DNA of 47,678 bases from an uncultured Prevotellaceae bacterium (GCA_900318645.1 ONLH01000030.1:1-47678); one strand, 5' to 3'. Counted from the stretch's first letter, positions 17,220 to 26,201 are shown. Numbers and translations are program-made. The notes: generated by a model from the sequence alone, not told the origin.

Positions 17220-18773
17220 TCAGTCTTCCTCGTCGCTCAGGTCAACGGCATAGTAAACCTTCTTGCCGGTGGGGTAGAAGCCGGTGATGAACATCACCTT
17301 GTCGCTGTCGCTGCTGCGCATGATCTGATTGTAGATGTTCTCCACATCGTCGCGCGAGTCAACGGGGATGTTGTTGATGTCGGTGATGATGAATCCGTCA
17401 CGGATACCGGCGTTCTTGAACTTGCCGGCCTTGACACCTACCACCTTCAGACCCTTTGAAATGGCGAGGTCCTGCTTGTCCTCCTTGCTCAGCTCGGTGA
17501 AGGCACAACCCAGTGACATGACGTCGCTCTGCTTGGTCATCTTGGTGTTGCCCTGGTCGTTCTTGAAGGTGACGGTGGTGCGGTGCAGCTTGTTGTTGCG
17601 ATAGTATTCTACCTCGGCCTTATCGCCAGGACGCAGCTTGTTCATCTCCTCCTGCATCTCACCGCTGTCCTTGACGCGAGCACCGTTGAGCTTGACAATC
17701 ACATCGCCCTCTTCCAGACCGGCTTCCTTAGCGGCGCCGCGGTCGGTAACCTTGGCGACATAGATGCCCTCGGTGGTGGCGGTGATCTTCTCTTCCTTGG
17801 CCTTCTCGGCAGTCAGTTCAGTGTATTGGATGCCCAGGACGGCACGCTGTACGGTACCGTACTGCTTGATGTCGGTGATGACCTTCTTGACGGTGTTGCT
17901 GGGGACAGCAAACGAGCAACCGCTGTAGTTTCCGGTCTGGGAATAGATCATCGTGTTGATGCCGATGAGCTCACCGGCGGTGTTCACCAGGGCGCCACCC
18001 GAGTTACCGGGATTGACGGCAGCATCGTGCTGGATGAAGGCCTTAATGCCGTTGTTGCCGCTGTTGCTGCTCTCGCTCAGGCCGCGGGCCTTGGCGCTGA
18101 TGATACCTGCGGTAACGGTTGAGTTGAAACCGAAGGGGTTACCCACGGCGACACACCACTGGCCCACCTTGACAGCGTCACTGTTTCCGAAGGTGATAGC
18201 GTGCAGGTCCTTGGCATTGATCTTAATCAGAGCGATATCCGTCTTCTCGTCGGTGCCAACAACGGTGGCGTTAAATGTACGGTTGTCGTTGAGGGTGACC
18301 TCAAGTTTCTCGGCACCGTCGATAACGTGGTTGTTGGTAACGATGTAGCCGTCAGGGCTGATGATAACGCCCGAACCCATGCCGCGAGGCTGAGGCTCAC
18401 TCTTCTTGGGCTGTTGCTGCTGGCGTCCACGCTGGCCGTTGCCGCCGCCGTAGCCAGGTCCAAAGAACCACTCGAACGGGTCAAAGAAGTCGCCCCCCTG
18501 ATACTGCTGGGGTGTGGCGTAACTCTTGATGCTCACGACGGTGTTGATGGTGCTCTCGGCCACATCGGTGAAATCGCGGCTCATGTCCACCGTGCGCGTA
18601 GATGTCCTGACAAAGCCTTGGCCATCGTTGGCGTCATTGCTCTCCTTGTTCAACACGTATGTGTCGGTGATGACACCTTTCTTTTGTAACTCGCTTGTTG
18701 CCATCATGGTTACCGTCGAACCCAGGATCGAGGCTGCCACGAGCATTGCTGCTAATTTCAAATTTTTGTTCAT
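17220..18773 (-). CDS. Periplasmic serine protease/chaperone DegP/HtrA (Do family)
   Basis: HtrA/DegP degrades or refolds damaged envelope proteins. The ATG at 18773 gives an N-terminal export signal (MNKNLKLAAMLVAASILGSTVT); a 40-codon longer frame upstream would cover the sigma-54 promoter and is rejected. The 517-residue protein has the trypsin-like triad H149 (TNNHVI), D179 (KTDIALI) and S258 (NPGNSGGAL), a Gln/Gly-rich loop before the protease domain (about 105-130) and two PDZ domains (about 305-400 and 415-510, with GAAKEAGLEEGDVIVKLNG and AGIRDGFIITDIN). This is the normal Do architecture; DegP and DegQ cannot be told apart here. It stands alone between hairpins, with a sigma-54 promoter upstream. 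Confidence 0.95.
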   Translation of the reverse strand: MNKNLKLAAMLVAASILGSTVTMMATSELQKKGVITDTYVLNKESNDANDGQGFVRTSTRTVDMSRDFTDVAESTINTVVSIKSYATPQQYQGGDFFDPFEWFFGPGYGGGNGQRGRQQQQPKKSEPQPRGMGSGVIISPDGYIVTNNHVIDGAEKLEVTLNDNRTFNATVVGTDEKTDIALIKINAKDLHAITFGNSDAVKVGQWCVAVGNPFGFNSTVTAGIISAKARGLSESSNSGNNGIKAFIQHDAAVNPGNSGGALVNTAGELIGINTMIYSQTGNYSGCSFAVPSNTVKKVITDIKQYGTVQRAVLGIQYTELTAEKAKEEKITATTEGIYVAKVTDRGAAKEAGLEEGDVIVKLNGARVKDSGEMQEEMNKLRPGDKAEVEYYRNNKLHRTTVTFKNDQGNTKMTKQSDVMSLGCAFTELSKEDKQDLAISKGLKVVGVKAGKFKNAGIRDGFIITDINNIPVDSRDDVENIYNQIMRSSDSDKVMFITGFYPTGKKVYYAVDLSDEED

Positions 18774-19092
18774 GTGTTCTCTTAATGTTAAATTATTGTT
18801 GGTTTTAATTGTTTCAATTGTTAAAATTAACTTTTCAAAATCTGTGCCAAATGTACAACTAAAAATGACAATAGCAATAATTGTGCCACTCATTTTAAAA
18901 TAAATTAATAGCCAAGCAGTCTCTTTTTAATTAGTTTTACATTGAGCCACCGTGTTATAACAAATGATGACATTTTGGCATTGGGGTGGATAAAGAGTTA
19001 CGTCATGGCTAGTAACATGGCAACCCCTCATGGTATCATGAAGGGCTGCCATAATATATTATATAATGTGTGTGCTAAACTGATTGTTTTTT
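18774..19092. other. Intergenic stretch between htrA and folC
   Basis: It holds the htrA leader and sigma-54 promoter and, at about 19018-19049, an imperfect hairpin (GGCA/TGCC and TCAT/ATGA pairs) that may end folC transcription. It lacks a T run, so the terminator call is weak. I see no gene here. Confidence 0.6.
18873..18888 (-). promoter_or_regulatory. Sigma-54 (-24/-12) promoter of htrA
   Basis: Minus strand TGGCAC (18883-18888), five bases, TTGCT (18873-18877), with exact GG-N10-GC spacing, about 100 bases before the start at 18773. A second, weaker copy, TGGCAC-N5-TTGA, lies at 18835-18849. Confidence 0.75.
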
Positions 19093-20421
19093 TCAGTCCG
19101 AAGGTTGGCCATATCCCATGGCGGCTAACAGCTCGGCAAGCACATACATGCTTCCGCCGACATACACTACATCTTTCTCCCCAGCCTGTTCTCTTGCCGC
19201 TTTCAGCGCGTCGGTCACGTGGTTGTAGGTCGTGCCGTCATGTCCGGCCTCGCGGGCCAGCTTCAAGAGCTTCTTGGCTGTCATGGCCCTTGAAGTGTTG
19301 GCTTGGGTGAAGTAGAACTTGGCTTCGGCTGGAAGCATCTTCAGCATGGTGGTGACATCCTTGTCGGCCATGAATCCGATGACCATGTGGAATTGATCAT
19401 GTGGCTGGCGGCGCAGTTGTCTCATAGCTTGCTCCAGTGCTGGGGGATTATGAGCCGAGTCACAGATGGTCAAAGGTTTGTCTCCGATTTTCATCCAGCG
19501 GCCCATCAGCCCGGTATTCTCAATGACGTGTTCAAATCCACTCTGAACAGCGTCCACCTTGATACGGTATTTGAGTCGCTTGAGCATATTGAGTGTGGTG
19601 AGTACGGTGTTGGCGTTCTCCACTTGGTAGTCTCCAGTCAGTTGGCAGTTGATGGTACCATAGTCTTTGGTCGTCAGTTGCAGCATGTCGTTGACGTGGC
19701 GCGACCCAGTGACTTCGGGCTTGTCCTGTGCAAACCTGATGGTGGAATACAGGCGCTTGGCTTCGTCTTCAATCACTTGTCTGACGGTGCCTTCGGCTCG
19801 CCCAACCACAACGGGTTGACCGTGCTTGATGATGCCGGCTTTCTCGAGGGCAATCTCCTCGATAGTGTTGCCGAGAAACTGCTGGTGATCCATCCCGATG
19901 TTGGTGATGATGCTCATCTCGGGCGTGATGATGTTGGTGCTATCAAGGCGTCCGCCCAAACCGGTCTCGACGATAGCAATGTTGACATTGCGCCAGGCGA
20001 AGTAGTCAAATGCCATGGCCGAGGTCAATTCAAAGAACGACGGCTGCAGGCCGCCTAAATTTTTCTTCTGGAGTTCGCTGACCCACTGCATCACATAGTT
20101 GCGGCTGATTTTCTTGCCGTTGACACGGATGCGCTCCCTGAAATCAATCAAATGTGGTGATGTGAATAGACCGACACGGTACCCACACTCTTGCAAACAG
20201 GACGCTAGCAGGTGGGCGGTAGAGCCCTTGCCATTGGTGCCGGCAATGTGTATGATACGGTAACGTCGGTGTGGCTCATTGTAGAGTTTGTCAAGGGCTA
20301 TAGCCGTATCCAATCCGGGCTTGTACCCTTTGCCGCCGTCGCGCTCAAAGGCTGGTCGCTGGTTGAAGAGATAGTCCAGTGTGCGGTTCCAAATCCGCGC
20401 TAGTTCTTCTTTTCGTGCCAT
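19093..20421 (-). CDS. folC: Bifunctional folylpolyglutamate synthase/dihydrofolate synthase
   Basis: FolC adds glutamate to dihydropteroate and then to folates, which keeps folate in the cell. The 442-residue protein has the Mur-ligase-type P-loop GTNGKGSTAH (61-70), the omega-loop region TSPHLIDFRERIRVNG, FFELTSAMAFDYFA, VETGLGGRLDSTN and TNIGMDHQQFLG, and the C-terminal domain with CDSAHNPPALEQAM. All are family hallmarks. The start is the ATG at 20421. It lies 70 bp downstream of rnpB on the same strand; rnpB ends in a T run, so folC may be read partly by read-through or from an unseen promoter. Confidence 0.95.
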   Translation of the reverse strand: MARKEELARIWNRTLDYLFNQRPAFERDGGKGYKPGLDTAIALDKLYNEPHRRYRIIHIAGTNGKGSTAHLLASCLQECGYRVGLFTSPHLIDFRERIRVNGKKISRNYVMQWVSELQKKNLGGLQPSFFELTSAMAFDYFAWRNVNIAIVETGLGGRLDSTNIITPEMSIITNIGMDHQQFLGNTIEEIALEKAGIIKHGQPVVVGRAEGTVRQVIEDEAKRLYSTIRFAQDKPEVTGSRHVNDMLQLTTKDYGTINCQLTGDYQVENANTVLTTLNMLKRLKYRIKVDAVQSGFEHVIENTGLMGRWMKIGDKPLTICDSAHNPPALEQAMRQLRRQPHDQFHMVIGFMADKDVTTMLKMLPAEAKFYFTQANTSRAMTAKKLLKLAREAGHDGTTYNHVTDALKAAREQAGEKDVVYVGGSMYVLAELLAAMGYGQPSD

Positions 20422-20493
20422 AATTTTTGGTTAATGAGTAACAAGTAACAACCTGTTTTCAATCTTTCTTTTGATTTGATAGTTAAATAAAAA

Positions 20494-20873
20494 AGGCAGT
20501 ATGGCTATAAGCCGGGTTTTGTGCCTGCCTCATCGGCAGGTGCCTGTCATTTATCTGTCCGACGCATTGCTGCGACGGTATAGCGTTCTACCCCCCGGCA
20601 ATGGACGAGCAGCCCTTGGATGCCGGTATACATGAACTTGCAACTCACAGGTGGTGCGGCGCGCTGTGTCACCACAGTGCCCGGTGGGCTCTTACCCCGC
20701 CTTTTCACCCTTACCGCTGGTCTCACGCGTGAGATTGCGGCGGTTATTTTCTGTCACTTTAACCCTACGGTCACCCGCAGCTTCCCGTTAAGAAATGTGA
20801 CGCTCTGTGTTGCCCGGACTTTCCTCTCGCAACCATTGTGTTAACGAGCGACAAGCCGCCATACTGCTTTATA
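20494..20873 (-). ncRNA. rnpB: RNase P RNA
   Basis: The ribozyme that trims the 5' ends of tRNA precursors. On the minus strand the conserved core GAGGAAAGTCCGGGC lies near 20812-20828, a GGGTAAGAGCCCACCG block lies in the middle, and ACAAAACCCGGCTTA lies at 20508-20522. Helix P1 is formed by GCAGTATGGC at the 5' end (20858-20867 region) and GCCATACTGC at 20496-20505, a perfect pair. The layout is that of a bacterial class A RNA, about 375 nt. A strong promoter is at 20881-20912, and six Ts follow P1. Open frames crossing this region are artefacts. Confidence 0.95.
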
Positions 20874-20880
20874 GTGGTCG

Positions 20881-20912
20881 CAAAATTACAATGAATAAAA
20901 AAAGTGTGCAAA
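20881..20912 (-). promoter_or_regulatory. Promoter of rnpB
   Basis: TTTG (20909-20912), 20 bases, TAATTTTG (20881-20888) on the minus strand: a full consensus match, directly upstream of the RNase P RNA. Confidence 0.8.
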
Positions 20913-21054
20913 TTTTTTGACACTTTTACTTGAAGATTTTGTTGTTTTTGACTTGTTTTTTTATCAATCGTCAGATGAAGTCATTTTGATAGAGTGGCTA
21001 ACAATTATTTGGCTATTTTCACGTTAATAAATATTATACTTATTACGAAATACT

Positions 21055-22794
21055 ATGGGCAAGTTCAAGAATCTTTCCATCGTTGCATTGGTTAAGCGTT
21101 TTGGCAAAACTATTGGGCGTTTTCCGCTGGCTATGCTTTTCACACTGTTGCTGACGTGTTTCCTTTTTTACTTTATTCACGGTGGCAGTGTGGGTGATAA
21201 AGAGGATTTTTTTCTCGTGTTCTATCCGGCTACGGGCGCTTTGCTGGCTATAGCCCTATCGTTGTTTACCGAGGACTTCAAGAAACGCATTGTGGCAGTG
21301 TTGACCCAGTTTGTCATCCATGCCGCATGGTTGGGTATATCAGTTTATCTGGCTCAGATTGACCGCTTTTCCATACCACAGTTGATTGCAGTAGTGGCCA
21401 CGGTGTTTGCCATCGGTTTGGCTATTTTTGTCATCTGCTTCTATCGCAAGAACCAGGAAATGCAGTTCTGGAACTTCTCGATACGCACTGCTGGCGCGCT
21501 TGTTGTGATTGTAGCCATTGGCGGTGCATTGACGTTGGGACTGCTTTTGCTGGTGGAATCGTTGGAGATGCTGTTTGGCATTGAGATACATGAAGTGGTT
21601 TATGCCGATATTTGGACCGTGTGCATGTGCTTGCTTGCTCCTGTGCTGTTCATGATTCTGATTCCCGAAGGAGAAGATAAATACATGAACGAGGCGCCCG
21701 AGTTTTCGCGTTTCACCCAGGGGGTAGTGCAATACTTGTTCTTGCCGCTGTTGGGCTTGTACTTGATTACGCTCTATGTCTATGCTGCCAAGATACTGCT
21801 CCAGTGGTCTTTGCCGGTGGGTGGTGTGAGCTATCTTGTGTCGGGCAGTATGGTGCTCATGGTGTTGCTCATCTATGTCACTTTTCCGGTCCAGCATCAG
21901 GAGGGTAATAAACTGTTCAAGGGGGTGACCCGTTGGCTGCCCGTTGTGATGTTGCCGCTCTTGGCATTAATGTCGGTTGCCATTGGTCGCCGACTGAGTG
22001 ACTACGGCATTACGATAAGCCGCCTCTACCTGCTGGTTTTCAACGTGTGGTGCTATGCCGTCTGCCTGTGGTTGATTTTTACCCGCAACAGGCGCATCTG
22101 GCTGATTCCTACCTCGTTTGCAGTCATTCTGTTGCTCATCTCGGTAGGGCCCCAGAGCATTGCCAATATCACCAAGCGCCATCTGTTGAATGAAGCAAGA
22201 GACGCCTTCATGGCATCTGGATTCACGAAATTGCCGCTGACTGATGAACAATATAAGCGTTGGGCTGAAGTAGCCGACCCTGATGTCGTTGCGGCTATTG
22301 ACTCCAAACTTGTCTATTTGTGCCACTATGATATAACTGATATCCCTGTTTCTGTGTCAATCAATAGTGTAGTCATAAACTCGAATTCAGTGGGCTCTTA
22401 TAGTCATCATTCTGTAGTCGAAGATGATGATGTCTACTCTGGGGTTGGGGAGGTGATCTCGTATAGTAATTCCCACTTGATTACTGACTTGACGATACCT
22501 CAAGGCTATACGAGAATGACTTATCTTCATGATTTGAATGTAGATTATGATATGAATCCATATAAGCTGCTTCTTGTTCTGGAAGACGGCAAAAACTCTG
22601 AAGAATACCGTTTTTTGATTGATGTGAGCATGCTTAAAAAGTTTGATGAAGAGGGAACATATCAACCCGGCGAGCAACTGGCTGTAAAGAATGATAGGGC
22701 TATGTTGGTGATTGATTATTTCAGATTGTATGGTCGTACTGGCCACTATGGAGAATGGGACTTTGAAGGGGAAGGTATCCTGTTCACCAAATAA
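21055..22794 (+). CDS. DUF4153-type integral membrane protein
   Basis: The 579-residue protein has about ten to twelve membrane segments in residues 20-380 (for example PLAMLFTLLLTCFLFYFIHG, LLAIALSLF, LPLLGLYLITLYVYAAKILL, LIPTSFAVILLLISVG) and then a 190-residue soluble C-terminal domain rich in Tyr, Asp and Ser. The segment FSRFTQGVVQYLFLPLLGLYLITLYVYAAKI is characteristic of DUF4153, a family of unknown function found in many bacteria. The second half (from about residue 385) probably faces the periplasm. It has no operon partner, and its promoter is not clear. A perfect 16-bp inverted repeat follows the stop. Confidence 0.82.
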   Translation: MGKFKNLSIVALVKRFGKTIGRFPLAMLFTLLLTCFLFYFIHGGSVGDKEDFFLVFYPATGALLAIALSLFTEDFKKRIVAVLTQFVIHAAWLGISVYLAQIDRFSIPQLIAVVATVFAIGLAIFVICFYRKNQEMQFWNFSIRTAGALVVIVAIGGALTLGLLLLVESLEMLFGIEIHEVVYADIWTVCMCLLAPVLFMILIPEGEDKYMNEAPEFSRFTQGVVQYLFLPLLGLYLITLYVYAAKILLQWSLPVGGVSYLVSGSMVLMVLLIYVTFPVQHQEGNKLFKGVTRWLPVVMLPLLALMSVAIGRRLSDYGITISRLYLLVFNVWCYAVCLWLIFTRNRRIWLIPTSFAVILLLISVGPQSIANITKRHLLNEARDAFMASGFTKLPLTDEQYKRWAEVADPDVVAAIDSKLVYLCHYDITDIPVSVSINSVVINSNSVGSYSHHSVVEDDDVYSGVGEVISYSNSHLITDLTIPQGYTRMTYLHDLNVDYDMNPYKLLLVLEDGKNSEEYRFLIDVSMLKKFDEEGTYQPGEQLAVKNDRAMLVIDYFRLYGRTGHYGEWDFEGEGILFTK

Positions 22795-22814
22795 GTGAAA
22801 TATCAAATAACGGC

Positions 22815-22859
22815 TTGGCCCGAAAAAAGTGCACTTGTTGATAACTTTTTTCGGGCCAA
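22815..22859 (+). terminator. Perfect 16-bp inverted repeat after the DUF4153 gene
   Basis: TTGGCCCGAAAAAAGT at 22815-22830 is perfectly complementary to ACTTTTTTCGGGCCAA at 22844-22859 with a 13-base loop. The T6 lies in the 3' arm rather than after it, so termination is plausible but unusual in form. Confidence 0.65.
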
Positions 22860-22886
22860 AATTGTTTCTGTTACGGTTATTGGCAG

Positions 22887-22894
22887 TAATTTTG
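22887..22894 (+). promoter_or_regulatory. -7 box for the secreted protein gene at 22919
   Basis: TAATTTTG 25 bases upstream of the start, with a TTG about 22 bases further up. Confidence 0.55.
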
Positions 22895-22918
22895 TAGCAT
22901 AAATTATTAATGTGCACA

Positions 22919-24892
22919 ATGAACCGTTTTTTCTCCTTTTTTCTGATGGCCTTTGTGGCCTTTTTCGTATTACAGGCAGCCGAGGTGACCTTTGATTTCT
23001 CGACGGCCGAGGGTATTACTGCTATGGGCTATGCCGTGCCTGCCCAGAGTGCTGGAACCAACCTGACTCAGGCTGGTCCTGTAACCGTCGATGGCGTGAC
23101 GCTGTCGGCAACCGACGGCGCGACCCAGACACGCATCTGGAACTCTCAGGGCAGTTACTCACTGCGTATCTATGTGGACGGATCGATTACCCTGAGTGTT
23201 GCCGAGGGCAGCATCACTGGTATCACGCTCAATGCCGCCAACACGGCCAATTTTGACCTGTTGGCCGACGTCGGTGACTACAGTGCCACTGATGGCGTGG
23301 GTACATGGACGGGCAACGCTACGTCGGTGACCTTCACCCACTTCGGCACTAAGAATGCCCAGGTGGCAAGCATCGTGGTGACCACCAATGGCGAGGACCC
23401 CGTTGAACCAGATCCCGAAGACCCCATCGACCCCAACATCTTTAAACTCGACTCAATCCAGCATCTTGCAGCCTTGGAGGACGGCACCGCCTTCCAATTT
23501 ACCAGCGATGTGTATGTCAACTACCAGTGGAACGACCACTTGTGGGTGATGCAACTCGCCAACGATGGCACTGCCTATGCTGGTGTCATCTATGGTGATA
23601 CTGGCAAGCAGTATCCCATGGGTGCTGTCATCCCTGCTGGCTGGACTGGTGTGAAGCAGACCTATAAAGGACAGCCCGAGGCGGCAAATCCTGCCCATTT
23701 TGCCAATCCCAAGACTATTCTTGAAGAAGATCTCTATTCACCCTTCGATTGCACGGGTTATCTGTCATTTGTTGCAGACCCCGAGGAAGGTTGGGACAAC
23801 TATAAGGTGTTCTTTGATGGAGTCCATTTGAGCGAGATCAATGACCGAGGCTTGTTCACGATTTCATGTAACGAGGCCGATGAGGATGGACTGGTCTTTG
23901 AAGCATCGATGACTGGCTTCAACAAATTTGGCATCGAGTATCCCGAGGTGGATCCCACCGAGTTGTATGCTATTGAAGGAATGGTTGTCATCTACAACGA
24001 TATCATGGAGCTTTACCCCATCACGATTACCAGTGACCCCGGCACTCGCTTGTGGAAGGTCGTGTATGAGGGTGAGGAAGGTGAGCAATACAAAGTCGAT
24101 GATGTCCTCTATGTCGCTGCTGTAGTTGATGGTGAGAATGGCAAGCAGGTCTTTGTGACCGACAATGTTGATAAGATTTACTATGACACCTACGCCGATT
24201 GGGGCTATGCCGAATGGATGGACTGGTACCCTGACTGGATTGCTCTAGACTGCTCGGGCGACGAAGCGTTCTTTGATGCTATTGCCGATGCCCAGGTGCT
24301 TGCACCCGGTTCGGTAAAGGGTAAGCTTGTAGATAGTGATACCAATCCCCGTCTCGTGCTCAACAGCGCGCCTGCAGCGCTCGATGATGTGGAACTGCCA
24401 GAGTTGACATTATTCAAGTATGACCTGAACGAGGACTACCTCACTGCCTTGGGCAACGAGGTGGGACGTGTTGACGGTTACTTCTTCTATAAGGAGGGCA
24501 TGCCTTACCTGTGCAGCGGTAATGACTCGGTAATGGTGAAACTCAACTTTGACTATGCACCCGAACTGGAGGCCGAGATGGCACAGAAGCAAGGCTTCAA
24601 CTATGGCCTGCTGTGTGTCTTCACCATTGACGAGGCTTGGGAAGAGAATGTGACCCACATGCGCCGCATCCACACGACCGACGAGGACTACTTCACCAAC
24701 TACACCCTTTATCCGTTGGCTGTTATCACGTGTGCCGCCATTGACGAGACGGTGGCCAGCAAGCAGGTTGTTGACGTGAAGTATGTCAACCCCTCGGGTA
24801 TCGTAAGCAAGACCCCGCAGGACGGTGTGAATATCGTCATCACCACCCATGACGACGGCTCCCGCACCATCACCAAGCACCTCAACAAGTAA
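22919..24892 (+). CDS. Secreted multidomain protein of unknown function with type IX-like C-terminal tail
   Basis: From the ATG at 22919 (657 residues; an ATG three codons earlier is also in frame) the protein has a signal peptide (MNRFFSFFLMAFVAFFVLQAA). Residues about 25-160 form a beta-sandwich-like domain (VTFDFSTAEGITAMGY) seen in many Prevotellaceae/Muribaculaceae secreted proteins. A Pro/Asp/Glu linker follows (EPDPEDPIDP), then an OB-fold-like domain (FKLDSIQHLAALEDGTAFQF, HLWVMQLAND), further acidic beta-rich segments and several repeats of a 'DVEL/FKYDLN' type. The last 40 residues (VKYVNPSGIVSKTPQDGVNIVIT, ending DDGSRTITKHLN) resemble the short tails of type IX-exported proteins. 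No catalytic motif is recognised. Confidence 0.85.
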   Translation: MNRFFSFFLMAFVAFFVLQAAEVTFDFSTAEGITAMGYAVPAQSAGTNLTQAGPVTVDGVTLSATDGATQTRIWNSQGSYSLRIYVDGSITLSVAEGSITGITLNAANTANFDLLADVGDYSATDGVGTWTGNATSVTFTHFGTKNAQVASIVVTTNGEDPVEPDPEDPIDPNIFKLDSIQHLAALEDGTAFQFTSDVYVNYQWNDHLWVMQLANDGTAYAGVIYGDTGKQYPMGAVIPAGWTGVKQTYKGQPEAANPAHFANPKTILEEDLYSPFDCTGYLSFVADPEEGWDNYKVFFDGVHLSEINDRGLFTISCNEADEDGLVFEASMTGFNKFGIEYPEVDPTELYAIEGMVVIYNDIMELYPITITSDPGTRLWKVVYEGEEGEQYKVDDVLYVAAVVDGENGKQVFVTDNVDKIYYDTYADWGYAEWMDWYPDWIALDCSGDEAFFDAIADAQVLAPGSVKGKLVDSDTNPRLVLNSAPAALDDVELPELTLFKYDLNEDYLTALGNEVGRVDGYFFYKEGMPYLCSGNDSVMVKLNFDYAPELEAEMAQKQGFNYGLLCVFTIDEAWEENVTHMRRIHTTDEDYFTNYTLYPLAVITCAAIDETVASKQVVDVKYVNPSGIVSKTPQDGVNIVITTHDDGSRTITKHLNK

Positions 24893-24939
24893 CCCCTGAT
24901 AAATCAACAACTGATTTTTCTGAAACTACTGAGGCAAAA

Positions 24940-25112
24940 CCTCACGCTAAGCCGCAAAGTATTTTATTTGTATTAGTACTTTTCATTCGACGAATTAAGC
25001 GTATTAAACTAATAAATTATCCGCACTCCAGCCAATTGTGATGCGGATAACTTTTTTTTTGCGAGCCTCTTGCGAGCAATAAACTTAGCGCCTTAGCGGC
25101 TTAGCGAGAGGC
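24940..25112. mobile_element. MITE-like element, CCTCACGCTAAG family, copy 1
   Basis: A left end CCTCACGCTAAGCCGC (24940-24955) is the inverse of a right end CTTAGCGGCTTAGCGAGAGG (25093-25112). Between them are GCGAGCCTCTTGCGAGCAA (25061-25079) and no reading frame. The same ends and internal core occur at 46748-46887, and a lone left end at 43346. It fills the intergenic space between two convergent genes. Confidence 0.65.
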
Positions 25113-25175
25113 CAACGAGAAGCGGACGACTCAGTAATTTCAGATAATTCAGCTGTTTTAGTTTGGTTCGAGGCG

Positions 25176-26042
25176 TTACTTCAGGCTGATGCGTTGCAGT
25201 ACGATGACGATGTTGCCCTTGTTGTCGAGCAGGGCCATCTCGTACTGGTTGATGCGTTTGCAGGACTCGGTGCGTTCCAGAGCCAGCAGCAGGTCGGTTT
25301 CGGTGTCTATTTCCTCGCACTCTTCATTGTCGCCCGAGTGCAGGTCTTCGAACTGGATAGCCATGTCCTTGGAGGGATCGAGCGTGATGATGCCGTTGAT
25401 GATGTTGCAGCCGGTGTTGCCGTGGATGGTCTGCATCTCGGCATCGATGACGACACGCATGTTGAGTTCGCTCACGTTCTCGCTGTCAATTTCCTTGACC
25501 AGCCACGGCCCATTCATCGCGTCAAGGTTGTGGCGCTTGAGCACGAGCACTACATTGCCCTTGCTGTTCATCAGGTTCAAGTATTGGGCGTTGTATTGTG
25601 CTTCAAGTGTGAAGCGTCGTGTGTCGGCCAGGGCATGCATGATAGTTTTCTCGTTGGTGACGTTGTGGCACGATTCGCTAGAAGAAATGAAGTCGTTGAA
25701 TTTCAGGTTGTTCCCGCTCAGCTGGAAGGTGCCGTTGATTGTATTGCAACCATTGTTGCCATATACCTTGTTGCCTCCGGCAAAGTCAAGATAGAGGTAG
25801 GCACGCTCTCTGGCATAGACCTTCTTCTTGTTACGCAGCATCACGATGTCCCACTCGCCATAGAGTTGCTTGGCGGGATCGGTAATCGTGACCTCACGCA
25901 TGGGTTGGTCCACGTCGGCAATGACATTCTCGACATTCACGCCGCGCTTCTCCAGTTTCTTGTCTTTCTTCTTGCGGGCATCCATCGATGCGGGAGCCAG
26001 CAACATCGCCAACAAAAGGCTCAAAACGATATATTTTCTCAT
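25176..26042 (-). CDS. Secreted double META-domain (HslJ-like) protein
   Basis: META/HslJ domains are small beta-rich folds found in heat-shock lipoproteins and envelope proteins; their biochemistry is not settled. The start at 26042 gives a signal peptide (MRKYIVLSLLLAMLLAPASM) and is placed just after a good promoter; an ATG 11 codons upstream would bury it. The 288-residue protein has a Lys-rich linker (RKKKDKKLEKR) and then two META domains, each with the signature motif: YGNNGCNTINGTF (about residues 92-104) and IHGNTGCNIINGII (about 212-225). Each ends in a VVLVLKR or IVIVLQR strand. The paired Cys near each motif may form a disulfide. It is a single gene. Confidence 0.85.
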   Translation of the reverse strand: MRKYIVLSLLLAMLLAPASMDARKKKDKKLEKRGVNVENVIADVDQPMREVTITDPAKQLYGEWDIVMLRNKKKVYARERAYLYLDFAGGNKVYGNNGCNTINGTFQLSGNNLKFNDFISSSESCHNVTNEKTIMHALADTRRFTLEAQYNAQYLNLMNSKGNVVLVLKRHNLDAMNGPWLVKEIDSENVSELNMRVVIDAEMQTIHGNTGCNIINGIITLDPSKDMAIQFEDLHSGDNEECEEIDTETDLLLALERTESCKRINQYEMALLDNKGNIVIVLQRISLK

Positions 26043-26072
26043 TCCGGTAGTCGTCTTTTTTGTTTCAAACTT

Positions 26073-26104
26073 CAAAATTACTGCAAGTAGGGCGAAATGC
26101 CAAA
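26073..26104 (-). promoter_or_regulatory. Promoter of the META-domain gene
   Basis: TTTG (26101-26104), 20 bases, TAATTTTG (26073-26080) on the minus strand: full consensus. Confidence 0.75.
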
Positions 26105-26170
26105 TCCTTTAGCCGTTTTTAAGATTTTATGCGATAAAATGTGAAAAAGTGGGCATCAGTGAGCCGTTTT

Positions 26171-26201
26171 TTTGCGGTTGGGAAATTTTGGCCTACTTTT
26201 G
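26171..26201 (+). promoter_or_regulatory. Promoter of the TPR protein gene
   Basis: TTTG (26171-26174), 19 bases, TACTTTTG (26194-26201), 20 bases before the ATG at 26221, which supports that start. Confidence 0.75.

Noticed and set aside
17220-18893. Longer start of htrA at 18893
   Set aside because: It would place the sigma-54 promoter inside the gene; the ATG at 18773 begins an export signal.
20620-20844. Short open frame within the RNase P RNA
   Set aside because: The RNA's conserved core lies on the other strand and explains the sequence.
22881-22896. Sigma-54 site before the gene at 22919 (TGGCAG-N5-TTGTA)
   Set aside because: The -12 element has GT instead of GC; the same bases form a standard TAATTTTG -7 box.
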